DNA from: Curtobacterium flaccumfaciens | Lineage (GTDB): Bacteria; Actinomycetota; Actinomycetes; Actinomycetales; Microbacteriaceae | Assembly: GCF_004361695.1 (NCBI RefSeq) | Contig: NZ_SNVW01000003.1 | Coordinates: 124,001 to 188,000 of the forward strand | Direction: 5' to 3' | DNA length: 64,000 nucleotides | Shown: positions 9,444-17,204 of the stretch, piece by piece | Layout of the letters: each line of letters starts with the position of its first letter | Position numbering within the stretch: position 1 is the stretch's first letter | The notes under the pieces: model-generated | Seen by the model: only the letters and a program-made list of their open reading frames with translations | Told to the model about the DNA's origin: nothing | The model's database searches: none | Position numbers and translations under genes: made by a program

Positions 9444-11075
9444 GTGAACGACGCACTCCGCACCCGCACCGCCGACGTGTTCGGCTGGCACCTCCGCGCC
9501 GACCAGGAGTCGGTGATCGACGCCGTGCTCGCTGGCCGTGACGCACTCGCCGTGATGCCGACCGGCTCGGGGAAGTCCGCGATCTACCAGGTCGCCGGCC
9601 TCGAGCTCGCGGGCGTCGTCGTGGTGGTCTCTCCCCTCGTGGCGCTGCAGGAGGACCAGGTCGTCGGACTCGAGCACCACGTGCACGCTCCCCGCGCCGT
9701 CGCGATGAACGCCACGAGGAAGGCGCGGGACGTCGCCGATGCCTGGGACGCGCTCGCGGCGGGCGACGTCGGCTACGTGTTCCTGGCGCCCGAGCAGCTC
9801 GTGAAGGACGACGTGCTGGAACGACTCCGCGCCGCCGGGGTCGCGCTGCTCGCCGTCGACGAGGCGCACTGCATCTCGTCGTGGGGGCACGACTTCCGCC
9901 CCGACTACCTCGCGCTCGGCGAGGTCGCGGAGCGTCTCGGTCGCCCGCCGGTGCTCGCCCTGACCGCGACGGGCTCCGCCCCGGTGCGCGACGACATCGT
10001 CGAACGGCTCGGCATGCGCGACCCGTTCGTGCTCGCCTCGGGCTTCGACCGTCCGGGTATCCGGCTCGAGGTGGTCCGGCACAGCGAGGACACCGAGAAG
10101 CGAGCCGCCGTGGTCGACCAGGTCGCCGGGCTCGAGGGGGCCACCGTCGTCTACGTCGCCACCCGCGCCGCGACGACCGAGTACGCCGATGCCCTGGTCG
10201 CCCGCGGGAGTCGGGCTCGGCCGTACCACGCCGGCATGCCGGTGGCGGAGCGCGAGCGCGTCCACACCGGCTTCCTCGACGGGGACGTCGACGTGGTGGT
10301 CGCCACGAGCGCCTTCGGCATGGGCATCGACAAGCACGACGTCCGGTACGTCGTGCACGCCGACGTCCCGGAGTCGGTCGACGCCTACTACCAGGAGATC
10401 GGCCGTGCGGGGCGTGACGCCGAGCCGGCCGGCGCGACCCTGCACTACCGCGCCGAGGACTTCGGGCTGCGCACGTTCTTCGCGTCCGGCGCACCCCGAC
10501 CCGCATCGGTCCGAGCCGTGTTCGACGCGGTCCCGGCCGCCGGCGCGATCGCCCGGTCCGAGCTCGCCGAGACCTCCGGCCTGTCCGCCCGCACCGCCGG
10601 CCGCGCGCTCAACGCCCTGCTCGACGCCGGGGTCCTGCGCGACGACGTCGACGGTGTGTCCCGGGTGCCCGGCGGTCCGGACACCGCGGCGGTCGCGGCC
10701 CGTGCCGCGGCGGACCGTGCGGCAGAACGCGAACGGGTCGAGGAGTCGCGGATCGCGATGATGCGGGAGTTCGCCGAGACGACCGGGTGCCGCCGGCAGT
10801 TCCTGCTCGGGTACTTCGGGGACGAGTTGCCGGAGCCGTGCGGCAACTGCGACACCTGCTCGTCCGGGACGGCGCTCGACGGCGGCGTCCACGTGGCCGA
10901 CGGCGCGAACGACGACCTCTGGCCACCGGACGCCCGCGTGGAGCACGCCGAGTGGGGCACCGGTGTGGTGATGAGCACGGAGGAGGACCGCATCACGGTC
11001 TTCTTCGAGTCGGCCGGGTACCGCACGCTCGGCCTCGCCGACGTGGTGCAGCGGAAGCTGCTCAAGCGGGTCTGA
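9444..11075 (+). CDS. recQ: RecQ-family ATP-dependent DNA helicase
   Basis: A 3'-5' superfamily 2 helicase for recombination and repair. From the GTG at 9444 ([15 protein letters not shown]) it has 543 residues. Motif [13 protein letters not shown] is near residue 38, the DEAH box is [17 protein letters not shown], and motif VI is [11 protein letters not shown]. The zinc-binding cysteines are in [10 protein letters not shown] near residue 475. A C-terminal SH3-like domain with WGTGVVMS takes the place of HRDC domains, making this a short actinobacterial RecQ type. An upstream in-frame start is possible but its extension is Arg-rich and unrelated. CAGAGT ends 6 nt before the GTG, so leaderless expression is possible. 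Confidence 0.93.
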   Translation: MNDALRTRTADVFGWHLRADQESVIDAVLAGRDALAVMPTGSGKSAIYQVAGLELAGVVVVVSPLVALQEDQVVGLEHHVHAPRAVAMNATRKARDVADAWDALAAGDVGYVFLAPEQLVKDDVLERLRAAGVALLAVDEAHCISSWGHDFRPDYLALGEVAERLGRPPVLALTATGSAPVRDDIVERLGMRDPFVLASGFDRPGIRLEVVRHSEDTEKRAAVVDQVAGLEGATVVYVATRAATTEYADALVARGSRARPYHAGMPVAERERVHTGFLDGDVDVVVATSAFGMGIDKHDVRYVVHADVPESVDAYYQEIGRAGRDAEPAGATLHYRAEDFGLRTFFASGAPRPASVRAVFDAVPAAGAIARSELAETSGLSARTAGRALNALLDAGVLRDDVDGVSRVPGGPDTAAVAARAAADRAAERERVEESRIAMMREFAETTGCRRQFLLGYFGDELPEPCGNCDTCSSGTALDGGVHVADGANDDLWPPDARVEHAEWGTGVVMSTEEDRITVFFESAGYRTLGLADVVQRKLLKRV

Positions 11076-11337
11076 CCCGGCGCGGACAGCGCCGCCGCTC
11101 CCGCGGGGGAAGGCGCGGTCGCTCGACCACCCGTCGGCGACCGCGCTCCACTCCCCCGAGCACGGCGAGTGTGCCTCGCCGGTGTGACCCGGAGGTGTCC
11201 GCCAGGTGAACGGTGTCCACCGTGCGAACCCGGCACGCACGTGGCCCGCGACCGGTCGCCCCGTGCGCCCCGCTCGCCCGGACGCGTCCGCAGCCCCGCG
11301 GGGTAGACAGGACTCCCCGAACCGAGAGGAGCGCGCA

Positions 11338-11625
11338 GTGAGCGACCCCGGCATCACCCCGAACGACGGAACCGACGAGTTCCGTGACGACGACGTGGAC
11401 ACCGAGCACACCGGCCCGTACGAGGTCGACGACCGCGAGGAGGCCCTCGAGACCGTCACCAACGACGCGGTCGCCGGCGAGACCGTCGAACCGCAGCCCG
11501 GCGACGGCACCGACGACGGCCCGACCGGCGGGGCACCCCGTGAGGGCTCCCCCGACACGTACGAGCACGACGATGACGACGACGGTCGCGACCTCGCGAC
11601 GGAGGACGGCTCGGGCCCCCTCTGA
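11338..11625 (+). CDS. Small acidic hypothetical protein
   Basis: A 95-residue, extremely acidic protein (long runs of Asp and Glu, no Cys, no hydrophobic segment) starting with a GTG after a GAGGAG ribosome-binding site. It is likely disordered. I do not recognise a family. The strong ribosome-binding site and typical third-position GC support it as a real gene. A chaperone-like or ion-binding role is conceivable but unsupported. Confidence 0.65.
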   Translation: MSDPGITPNDGTDEFRDDDVDTEHTGPYEVDDREEALETVTNDAVAGETVEPQPGDGTDDGPTGGAPREGSPDTYEHDDDDDGRDLATEDGSGPL

Positions 11626-11651
11626 CCGGCCCGGGCCCGGCACGGCCTGCG

Positions 11652-11686
11652 CGGAGCACGGCTCGGTACCATCGGGCCGTGCTCCG
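11652..11686. promoter_or_regulatory. Inverted repeat overlapping a leaderless promoter
   Basis: Perfect 10-bp arms CGGAGCACGG (11652-11661) and CCGTGCTCCG (11677-11686) flank the TACCAT -10 box (11667-11672) and cover the GTG start at 11679. This could be an operator or an mRNA 5' hairpin. Confidence 0.45.
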
Positions 11687-12044
11687 CCGTGTCCGTGCCG
11701 CCGTCCGCCGCATGCCCGCGGCGGCTCGACTCATCGCGATCGCGGCGCTCCTGCTCGTCGCCGCCGCAGCGAACCTCGCCGCACGGTCCGAACCGGTCGG
11801 CCGGTGGCTGCCCCTGCTCGTGGTCGCCGTCGTGGGTGCGGTGGTCGCCGGCGCTCCCACCCGACTGTGGCCGCTCCCGGCGATCTGGCTCGTCGCGACG
11901 CTCCTCGTCACGACGACGGGCGTCCCCGTCGACGCCGCGGTCCTCACACCGTCGCTGGTGGCCGGTGGCGTCGCGCTGGTCGCGGCCGTCGCCGCGGACG
12001 TCGTCCCGGTCCTGCGGGACCGCCACCGACGGGCGCGGACGTGA
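11679..12044 (+). CDS. Small membrane protein (121 aa)
   Basis: Starts VLRRVRAAVRRM and contains about four hydrophobic helices, followed by a short basic end RDRHRRART. It matches no family I can name. The GTG start is supported by the TACCAT -10 box ending 6 nt upstream, without a Shine-Dalgarno sequence. Its stop overlaps the GTG of the next gene (GTGA), so it is translationally coupled to the MpaB-like gene. Confidence 0.72.
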   Translation: MLRRVRAAVRRMPAAARLIAIAALLLVAAAANLAARSEPVGRWLPLLVVAVVGAVVAGAPTRLWPLPAIWLVATLLVTTTGVPVDAAVLTPSLVAGGVALVAAVAADVVPVLRDRHRRART

Positions 12045-12877
12045 CCCGTCCACTGCCTGGAGGCGCGGCGCACCACCGGCACCGCGCCTCCAGTCCGGCC
12101 CCCGGTCGCGTCGCAGACCGTGACCTGCGTCGGTTCCTCGCCGACAGCACGCCCGTGGCCGCGGGCGGCCTCGCCATCCTGCTGCAGATCGCCGACCCCG
12201 TCGTCGCCGCGGGGGTCCGACGGCACTCCGACTTCGCACGGCGGCCGCAGCAGCGGCTCGCCCACACCCTGATGTTCGTCTACGCCGTCGTGGTCGGCAC
12301 CGACGCGGACGCTGCCGTCGCCGCGTCGTTCGTGGACCGCGCGCACCGACCGGTCACCGGGGCCGACGACGCGGACCGGCAGCTCTGGGTGGCCGCGACC
12401 CTGTTCGACTCCGCACGGCGCGCGCACGACCTGTTCGGCGACCCCGTCGCAGCCGACCGTGCCGAAGCGGTCCTCGCCGCCTACGCACCCATCGGCACGG
12501 CCCTGCGGGTCCCCGCCGACCGGTGGCCCGCCTCGGTCGCCGCGTTCGACGCGTACTGGGCGACGACGCTCGAGACGCTCGTGGTCACCGACGACGCGCG
12601 CGGGGTCGTCCGTGACCTGCTGCACCCGCGGTTCGCGCCGCTGTGGGTGCGCGCGGCGATGCCGCTCGTCCGCATCGTGACCGTCGGCATGCTGCCGGAC
12701 GCCCTGCGCACGCAGTACCGGTTCCCGTGGGGGCCGCGCGAGCAGCGGCGCTTCCGCCGGGCCGTGCACCTCGTCCGGACCGTCCGCGCCGTCGTGCCGG
12801 GCTGGGCACTCCGCCTGCCGGGGCCGCTGCTGCTCCGCGCGATGCGTCGGTACGCGCACCACCGACCCGCATCCTGA
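12041..12877 (+). CDS. Oxygenase MpaB-like (DUF2236) protein
   Basis: A 278-residue protein. From about residue 24 the sequence follows the MpaB/latex-clearing-protein-like family: DLRRFLADSTPVAAGGLAIL, then ILLQIADPVVAAGV, RLAHTLMFVYAVVVGT, and the region around AAYAPIGTALRVP. Family members bind haem b through a conserved histidine. GTG at 12041 is the only good start and overlaps the preceding stop. The first 20 codons consist almost entirely of one complete copy of the dispersed palindrome (LPGGAAHHRHRASSPAP), so the N-terminus may have been replaced by the element. Exact substrate unknown. Confidence 0.82.
   Translation: MTRPLPGGAAHHRHRASSPAPGRVADRDLRRFLADSTPVAAGGLAILLQIADPVVAAGVRRHSDFARRPQQRLAHTLMFVYAVVVGTDADAAVAASFVDRAHRPVTGADDADRQLWVAATLFDSARRAHDLFGDPVAADRAEAVLAAYAPIGTALRVPADRWPASVAAFDAYWATTLETLVVTDDARGVVRDLLHPRFAPLWVRAAMPLVRIVTVGMLPDALRTQYRFPWGPREQRRFRRAVHLVRTVRAVVPGWALRLPGPLLLRAMRRYAHHRPAS
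12056..12093. repeat. Complete bipartite palindrome element within a CDS
   Basis: CCTGGAGGCGCGG (12056-12068) and CCGCGCCTCCAG (12082-12093) form inverted halves around a 13-nt loop, followed by TCCGG. It sits at codons 6-18 of the MpaB-like gene. Confidence 0.8.
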
Positions 12878-12910
12878 GCGTCGCAGCTCGACGCGCGGTT
12901 GGCTGGGCGC

Positions 12911-13549
12911 ATGCCCTCCGCCCCGCTGTCCGGTGACACGTCGTTCTCGTTCCCGGAGTTCGCCGACCCGCCCGCGTCCCCGTTCACCGTCGCCCGGACC
13001 TGGATCGACGACGCGCAGGACGGCGACGTGGCCGAACCGCTGTCGATGACCCTCGCCACCGCCGGAGCCGACGGCCGGGTGCACGCCCGGACCGTCGACG
13101 TGAAGCGGCTCGACGACGCCGGCCTGGTGTTCGGGACCTCGTCGGACAGCCCCACCGGACGCCAGCTCGACGAGAACCCGCACGCGGCGCTCCAGGTCTA
13201 CTGGCGGGAGACCATGCAGCAGCTCCGCTTCGAAGGCCGCGTGGTGCAGCCCTCCGACGACGAGTCCGACGCGCTGTTCGCCGACCGGTCGCCGAAGTCC
13301 CGCGCCGCCACCGCCGTCGCCGCCCAGTCCGCCGTCCTCGAGCCGCGCACCCTGCAGGACCTCATCGACGACGCGAACGCGCTGCTCGACGAGCACGGCG
13401 ACGACGTCCCGCGGCCCGGCTCGTGGCGCGCGTGGCGACTCGAGCCGGACACCGTCGAGTTCTGGCACGGCAGCCGCGACCGGATGCACCGCCGTCTGCA
13501 GTACCGGCTCGGCGGCGACGGGTGGGCCGTGGAGCGCCTGCAGCCGTAG
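12911..13549 (+). CDS. Pyridoxamine 5'-phosphate oxidase-family flavoprotein
   Basis: A 212-residue protein of the PdxH type. An N-terminal split-barrel FMN-binding domain (SMTLATAGADGRVHARTVDVK, LVFGTSSDSPTGRQLDENP) is followed by the R-x-E-Q-type middle region and the C-terminal substrate loop WRLEPDTVEFWHGSRDRMHRR, where W..R..RMH matches the PLP-binding end of pyridoxamine phosphate oxidases. It would oxidise PNP or PMP to PLP, or be a related oxidase. The ATG at 12911 is used; an in-frame TTG four codons upstream is less likely. It converges with pcrA, whose stop is 13 nt away. Confidence 0.85.
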   Translation: MPSAPLSGDTSFSFPEFADPPASPFTVARTWIDDAQDGDVAEPLSMTLATAGADGRVHARTVDVKRLDDAGLVFGTSSDSPTGRQLDENPHAALQVYWRETMQQLRFEGRVVQPSDDESDALFADRSPKSRAATAVAAQSAVLEPRTLQDLIDDANALLDEHGDDVPRPGSWRAWRLEPDTVEFWHGSRDRMHRRLQYRLGGDGWAVERLQP

Positions 13550-13561
13550 CGCCGCGCGCTC

Positions 13562-16033
13562 CTAGAGCTTCTCGATCGGGGCGATCTTGATGAGGAGCTT
13601 CTTGCGGCCCGCGGAGTCGAACGCGATCTCCGCGATGCGCTTGGCGCCCTGGCCGGTGACCGCCGAGACCGTGCCCTCGCCGAAGTCGACGTGCTTGATG
13701 CGGTCGCCCGGCACCAGCTCCATGTCGCCGTTGTCGCGGACCTGCCCGGACACCCGGTTCGCCCACTCGGTCTTCGGACGGGTCTTCGCCGCGGCCGTCG
13801 CCCGGTCGTACGAGCCGCCGCCCCAGCCACCACCGCCGCGGTAGCCACCGCCGCCGGAGCCGCCAGCGCCGGAGCCGGGTCCGCCGCCGGGGCCGCCCAT
13901 GCCACGACGCGCGTTGATGGCCCGCGGTTCGGTCCCGCCACGGCTGTTCGCCATGCCCGGGGACTGCTTCCACTCGATGAGCCCCTCGGGGATCTCCTGC
14001 AGGAAGCGCGACGGCATCGCCACGTTGACGTCGCCGAACTGCGCGCGGGTCATCGCCAGCGACAGGAACAGCGACTTCTTGGCGCGGGTGATGCCGACGT
14101 AGAACAGCCGGCGTTCCTCGGACGGGCCACCGGGCTCGTTCGCGGACATCCGGTGCGGCAGCAGGTCCTCTTCGACGCCGGTGAGGAACACGGCGTCGTA
14201 CTCCAGGCCCTTCGCCGTGTGCAGCGTCATGAGCGACACCGTGCCCGACGAGTCGTCGAGCTCGTCCGCCGCGGCGACCAGGGAGACCTCGGTCAGGAAG
14301 TCGGACAGCGTGCCCTCGGGGTTGTTCTTCTGGAACTCCCGCGTCACCGCGACGAGCTCGTCGATGTTGTCGGCGCGGGCGGCGTCCTGCGCGTCCGGCG
14401 ACTTCCGCAGGTTGTCGAGCAGGCCGGAGCCGTCGAGCAGCTGCGTGAGCGTGTCGACCACGGGCTGCGTCGCCGCCTTCTCGGACACGGAGTCGAGCAG
14501 CTCGGCGAAGGCGGTGATCGCGTTCCGCACCTTCGGACCGAACCCGAGCTCACCGGCGTGCCGGAGCGCGTCTCGCATGGTCGTCTCGTGTTCGTCCGCG
14601 TAGCGCTGCAGCGTCGTCTCGGTGACCGAGCCGATGCCGCGCTTCGGCACGTTGAGGATCCGCCGGAGCGCCATCGGGTCGGCCGGGTTCGCCGCCGTGA
14701 TGAGGTACGCCATGGCGTCCTTGATCTCGGCGCGCTCGTAGAACTTCGTGCCGCCGAGCACCCGGTACGGGATCGCCGCACGGATGAAGATCTCCTCCAG
14801 CGCACGGGTCTGCGAGTTCGTCCGGTAGAACACGGCCATGTCGCGGTAGGACATGCCGTCCTCGTGCAGCCGCTGGATCTCGTCCGCGACGAACTGCGCC
14901 TCGTCGTGGCCGGTGTACCCGGTGAAGCCGACGATCTTGTCGCCGGCGCCGACGTCCGTGAAGAGGTTCTTCGCCTGCCGGTCGAAGTTGTTCGCGATGA
15001 CGGCGTTCGCAGCGTCGAGGATGTTCTGCGTCGACCGGTAGTTCTGCTCGAGCAGGATCACCTTCGAGTTCGGGAAGTCCCGCTCGAACTCGACGATGTT
15101 CCGGATGTCCGCACCGCGGAACGCGTAGATCGACTGGTCCGAGTCACCGACGACGGTGAGCGACGCCGGTGCGATCGAGCCGTCGGCCTCGCGCATCCGG
15201 GCGACGTGCTGGCCGGAGTCCTCGAGCTTGTCGACCTGCTCGACGGGGACCGGCCGGGTGAGCTCGCGGATGAGGGCGTACTGGGCGTGGTTGGTGTCCT
15301 GGTACTCGTCGACCAGGATGAACCGGAAGCGGCGCTGGTAGAGCGCGGCGACGTCCGGAAAGGCACGGAACAGGAAGACCGTCTGCCCGATGAGGTCGTC
15401 GAAGTCGAACGCGTTCGCCCGTCGCAGCTCGTTCGTGTACCGGCGGAAGACCTCGGTGAACATGACCTCTTGCGGGTCGTTCACGTTGATGTTGCGCGCG
15501 TACGTGTCGATGTCCTGCAGCTCGTTCTTGAGCTTCGAGATCTTCGACGCCGCGGCACCGACGGTCAGCCCGAGCGTGTCCGCCTCGAGCTCCTTGATGA
15601 TCCGCTTGAGGAGTGCCCGCGAGTCGGCGGAGTCGTAGATCGTGAACGACTGCGGGAACCCGAAGCGCTCGGCCTCGCGCCGGAGGATCCGCACGCACGC
15701 CGAGTGGAACGTGGAGATCCACATGCCGTCGGACTCCTGCCCGACGAGCGCCCGGACGCGCTCGCGCATCTCGGCGGCGGCCTTGTTCGTGAACGTGATG
15801 GCGAGGATCTGCGACGGCCAGGCTTCACGGTTGGCCAGCAGCAGCGCGATCCGGCGGGTGAGCACGCTCGTCTTGCCGGAACCGGCACCGGCCACGATGA
15901 GCAGGGACTCGCCGCGGTACTCGACGGCTTCCTTCTGCTGGGGGTTCAGACCCGCGGTGAAGGGGTCTTCGTAGGCGCGAGAGCCCGCACCCTGGTCGGG
16001 CGCGGAATCGAAGGGGTCCAGCACGATCGTCAT
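13562..16033 (-). CDS. pcrA: UvrD/PcrA-type ATP-dependent DNA helicase
   Basis: An 823-residue superfamily 1A helicase for nucleotide excision repair and rolling-circle or conflict resolution. Motif I is GAGSGKTSVLTRRIA near residue 50, motif II DEYQDTNHAQY, motif III GDSDQSIYAFRGADI, motif V TLHTAKGLEYDAVF, motif VI FYVGITRAKKSLFL. After the core, a glycine-rich linker (GGGPGSGAGGSGGGGYRGGG region, about residues 705-735) leads to a C-terminal Tudor-like domain (RIKHVDFGEGTVSAVTG) of the kind that binds RNA polymerase. TAGACT lies 9 nt before the ATG, and the promoter lies in a duplicated copy of the end of the upstream GDPD gene. Confidence 0.96.
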   Translation of the reverse strand: MTIVLDPFDSAPDQGAGSRAYEDPFTAGLNPQQKEAVEYRGESLLIVAGAGSGKTSVLTRRIALLLANREAWPSQILAITFTNKAAAEMRERVRALVGQESDGMWISTFHSACVRILRREAERFGFPQSFTIYDSADSRALLKRIIKELEADTLGLTVGAAASKISKLKNELQDIDTYARNINVNDPQEVMFTEVFRRYTNELRRANAFDFDDLIGQTVFLFRAFPDVAALYQRRFRFILVDEYQDTNHAQYALIRELTRPVPVEQVDKLEDSGQHVARMREADGSIAPASLTVVGDSDQSIYAFRGADIRNIVEFERDFPNSKVILLEQNYRSTQNILDAANAVIANNFDRQAKNLFTDVGAGDKIVGFTGYTGHDEAQFVADEIQRLHEDGMSYRDMAVFYRTNSQTRALEEIFIRAAIPYRVLGGTKFYERAEIKDAMAYLITAANPADPMALRRILNVPKRGIGSVTETTLQRYADEHETTMRDALRHAGELGFGPKVRNAITAFAELLDSVSEKAATQPVVDTLTQLLDGSGLLDNLRKSPDAQDAARADNIDELVAVTREFQKNNPEGTLSDFLTEVSLVAAADELDDSSGTVSLMTLHTAKGLEYDAVFLTGVEEDLLPHRMSANEPGGPSEERRLFYVGITRAKKSLFLSLAMTRAQFGDVNVAMPSRFLQEIPEGLIEWKQSPGMANSRGGTEPRAINARRGMGGPGGGPGSGAGGSGGGGYRGGGGWGGGSYDRATAAAKTRPKTEWANRVSGQVRDNGDMELVPGDRIKHVDFGEGTVSAVTGQGAKRIAEIAFDSAGRKKLLIKIAPIEKL

Positions 16034-16042
16034 GTCCGCGAC

Positions 16043-16048
16043 AGTCTA
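16043..16048 (-). promoter_or_regulatory. -10 box of pcrA, near-leaderless
   Basis: TAGACT, 9 nt before the ATG at 16033. In the neighbouring homologous copy (16086-16124) the corresponding TAG is the GDPD stop codon, so the duplication may have supplied the upstream part of this promoter. Confidence 0.45.
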
Positions 16049-16124
16049 GGCGCGACCCCCCGACAGCCGAACGGGCCAGCACGGCCTAGGCGCGACCCCC
16101 GACGGCAGAGCGGGCCAGCACGGC
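16046..16124. repeat. Tandem duplication of the 3' end of the GDPD gene
   Basis: Two adjacent copies of 40 and 39 nt (16046-16085 and 16086-16124), about 87 percent identical by eye, both starting CTAGGCGCGACCCCC. The right copy is the real last 12 codons plus stop of the GDPD gene; the left copy lies outside the gene, in front of pcrA. Confidence 0.85.
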
Positions 16125-17096
16125 CAGGTCGGTGTGGTCCGCGAACACCCCGTCGACCCCGGTCCGGATCACCGACGTGAACCAGCGCTCCCAGTCACCG
16201 AACGCCGCGACCTCGCCACCCCGGCGGAGCGGCCCGGGCAGGAACCGGTTCTCCGGCCGCAGCGTCCACGTGTACACGGCCAGCCCGGACTCGTGCGCCC
16301 GGTCGACGATCCCGCTCCGCACCGGTGCCGGGTCCTCGAGCGCGACGCTGTCCACCCCGGCCATCAGCGTCCCGAGGTCCACGCTGATCCCGTGGAACTC
16401 CGTGGCGAGGGACGCGAGCGCGTCGTCGGACCGTTCGGCGGCGTACGTGGGAGCCAGCGAGCCGTGGGACGCGACCTCGTCCGCGGCGCTGCCCCGCGCC
16501 TCCTGGAGGTACACGAGGCGGCCGCCCACGCGACGCTCGCGCAGATCGCGGAGCACGCCCTTCTCGAAGCACTCGATCGTGAGCCGCTCGTCCCCGCGCC
16601 AGCCCGCATCGCCGAGCGCCGCGTCGACGAGCTGGCCCATCGGGAACCCGGCGCGGTCGAAGAAGTCGGCGTGCTTGACCTCGGCCACCAGGCCGACCGG
16701 ACGCGGTGCGGCGTCGAGGATGTCGAGCAGGTCCTCGAGGCGCAGGATCGGCTCCTCGCCGTCGTGCTCGGCCGACGACGGGCGGAGGGCCGGCAGCCGC
16801 TCCCGCGTCCGCAGGGTCTGCAGCTCGGCCCACGTGAAGTCCTCGGTGAACCAGCCCGTCAGCGTCTGCCCGTCGATGGTCTTCGTCGTCCGCAGGTGCC
16901 GGAACTCCGGGTGGTCCGCGACGTCGGTCGTGCCGGACACCTCGTTCTCGTGCCGCAGGACGAGCACGCCGTCCTTCGTCGGCACCAGGTCCGGTTCGAT
17001 GGCGTCGGCACCGAGCTCGACCGCGAGCTCGTACGCGCTCCGGGAGTGCTCGGGGCGGTAGCCGGACGCGCCACGGTGGGCGATCACCAGGGTCAT
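16086..17096 (-). CDS. Glycerophosphodiester phosphodiesterase family protein
   Basis: Hydrolyses glycerophosphodiesters to glycerol 3-phosphate and an alcohol. The 336 residues start TLVIAHRGASGYRPEHS, which carries the catalytic HRG and PE. They continue with AIEPDLVPTKDG (metal-binding Glu/Asp) and LRHENEVSGTT (second catalytic His). There is no signal peptide, so it is probably cytoplasmic, of the UgpQ type rather than secreted GlpQ. A TAGGGT box 6 nt upstream of the ATG suggests leaderless expression. The last codons are tandemly duplicated downstream (16046-16085). The product could feed the glycerol 3-phosphate dehydrogenase gene 8 kb away. Confidence 0.9.
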   Translation of the reverse strand: MTLVIAHRGASGYRPEHSRSAYELAVELGADAIEPDLVPTKDGVLVLRHENEVSGTTDVADHPEFRHLRTTKTIDGQTLTGWFTEDFTWAELQTLRTRERLPALRPSSAEHDGEEPILRLEDLLDILDAAPRPVGLVAEVKHADFFDRAGFPMGQLVDAALGDAGWRGDERLTIECFEKGVLRDLRERRVGGRLVYLQEARGSAADEVASHGSLAPTYAAERSDDALASLATEFHGISVDLGTLMAGVDSVALEDPAPVRSGIVDRAHESGLAVYTWTLRPENRFLPGPLRRGGEVAAFGDWERWFTSVIRTGVDGVFADHTDLAVLARSAVGGRA

Positions 17097-17102
17097 GGGC
17101 CG

Positions 17103-17108
17103 ACCCTA
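17103..17108 (-). promoter_or_regulatory. -10 box of the GDPD gene, leaderless
   Basis: TAGGGT on the minus strand, 6 nt before the ATG at 17096; no Shine-Dalgarno sequence. Confidence 0.55.
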
Positions 17109-17204
17109 CTGTCCGCGGATGACGACCCGGAGTGGTGTGTGTCCCGAGTCACATGCGGGTGTTCGCAGGCCCCGGTTCCCAGCTGGCGCGCTGACGATCG
17201 CCCC

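Noticed and set aside
13770..13870. Frameshift or insertion in pcrA at the glycine-rich segment
   Set aside because: The frame stays open and the Tudor-like domain follows; Gly-rich linkers at this position are usual in actinobacterial PcrA.
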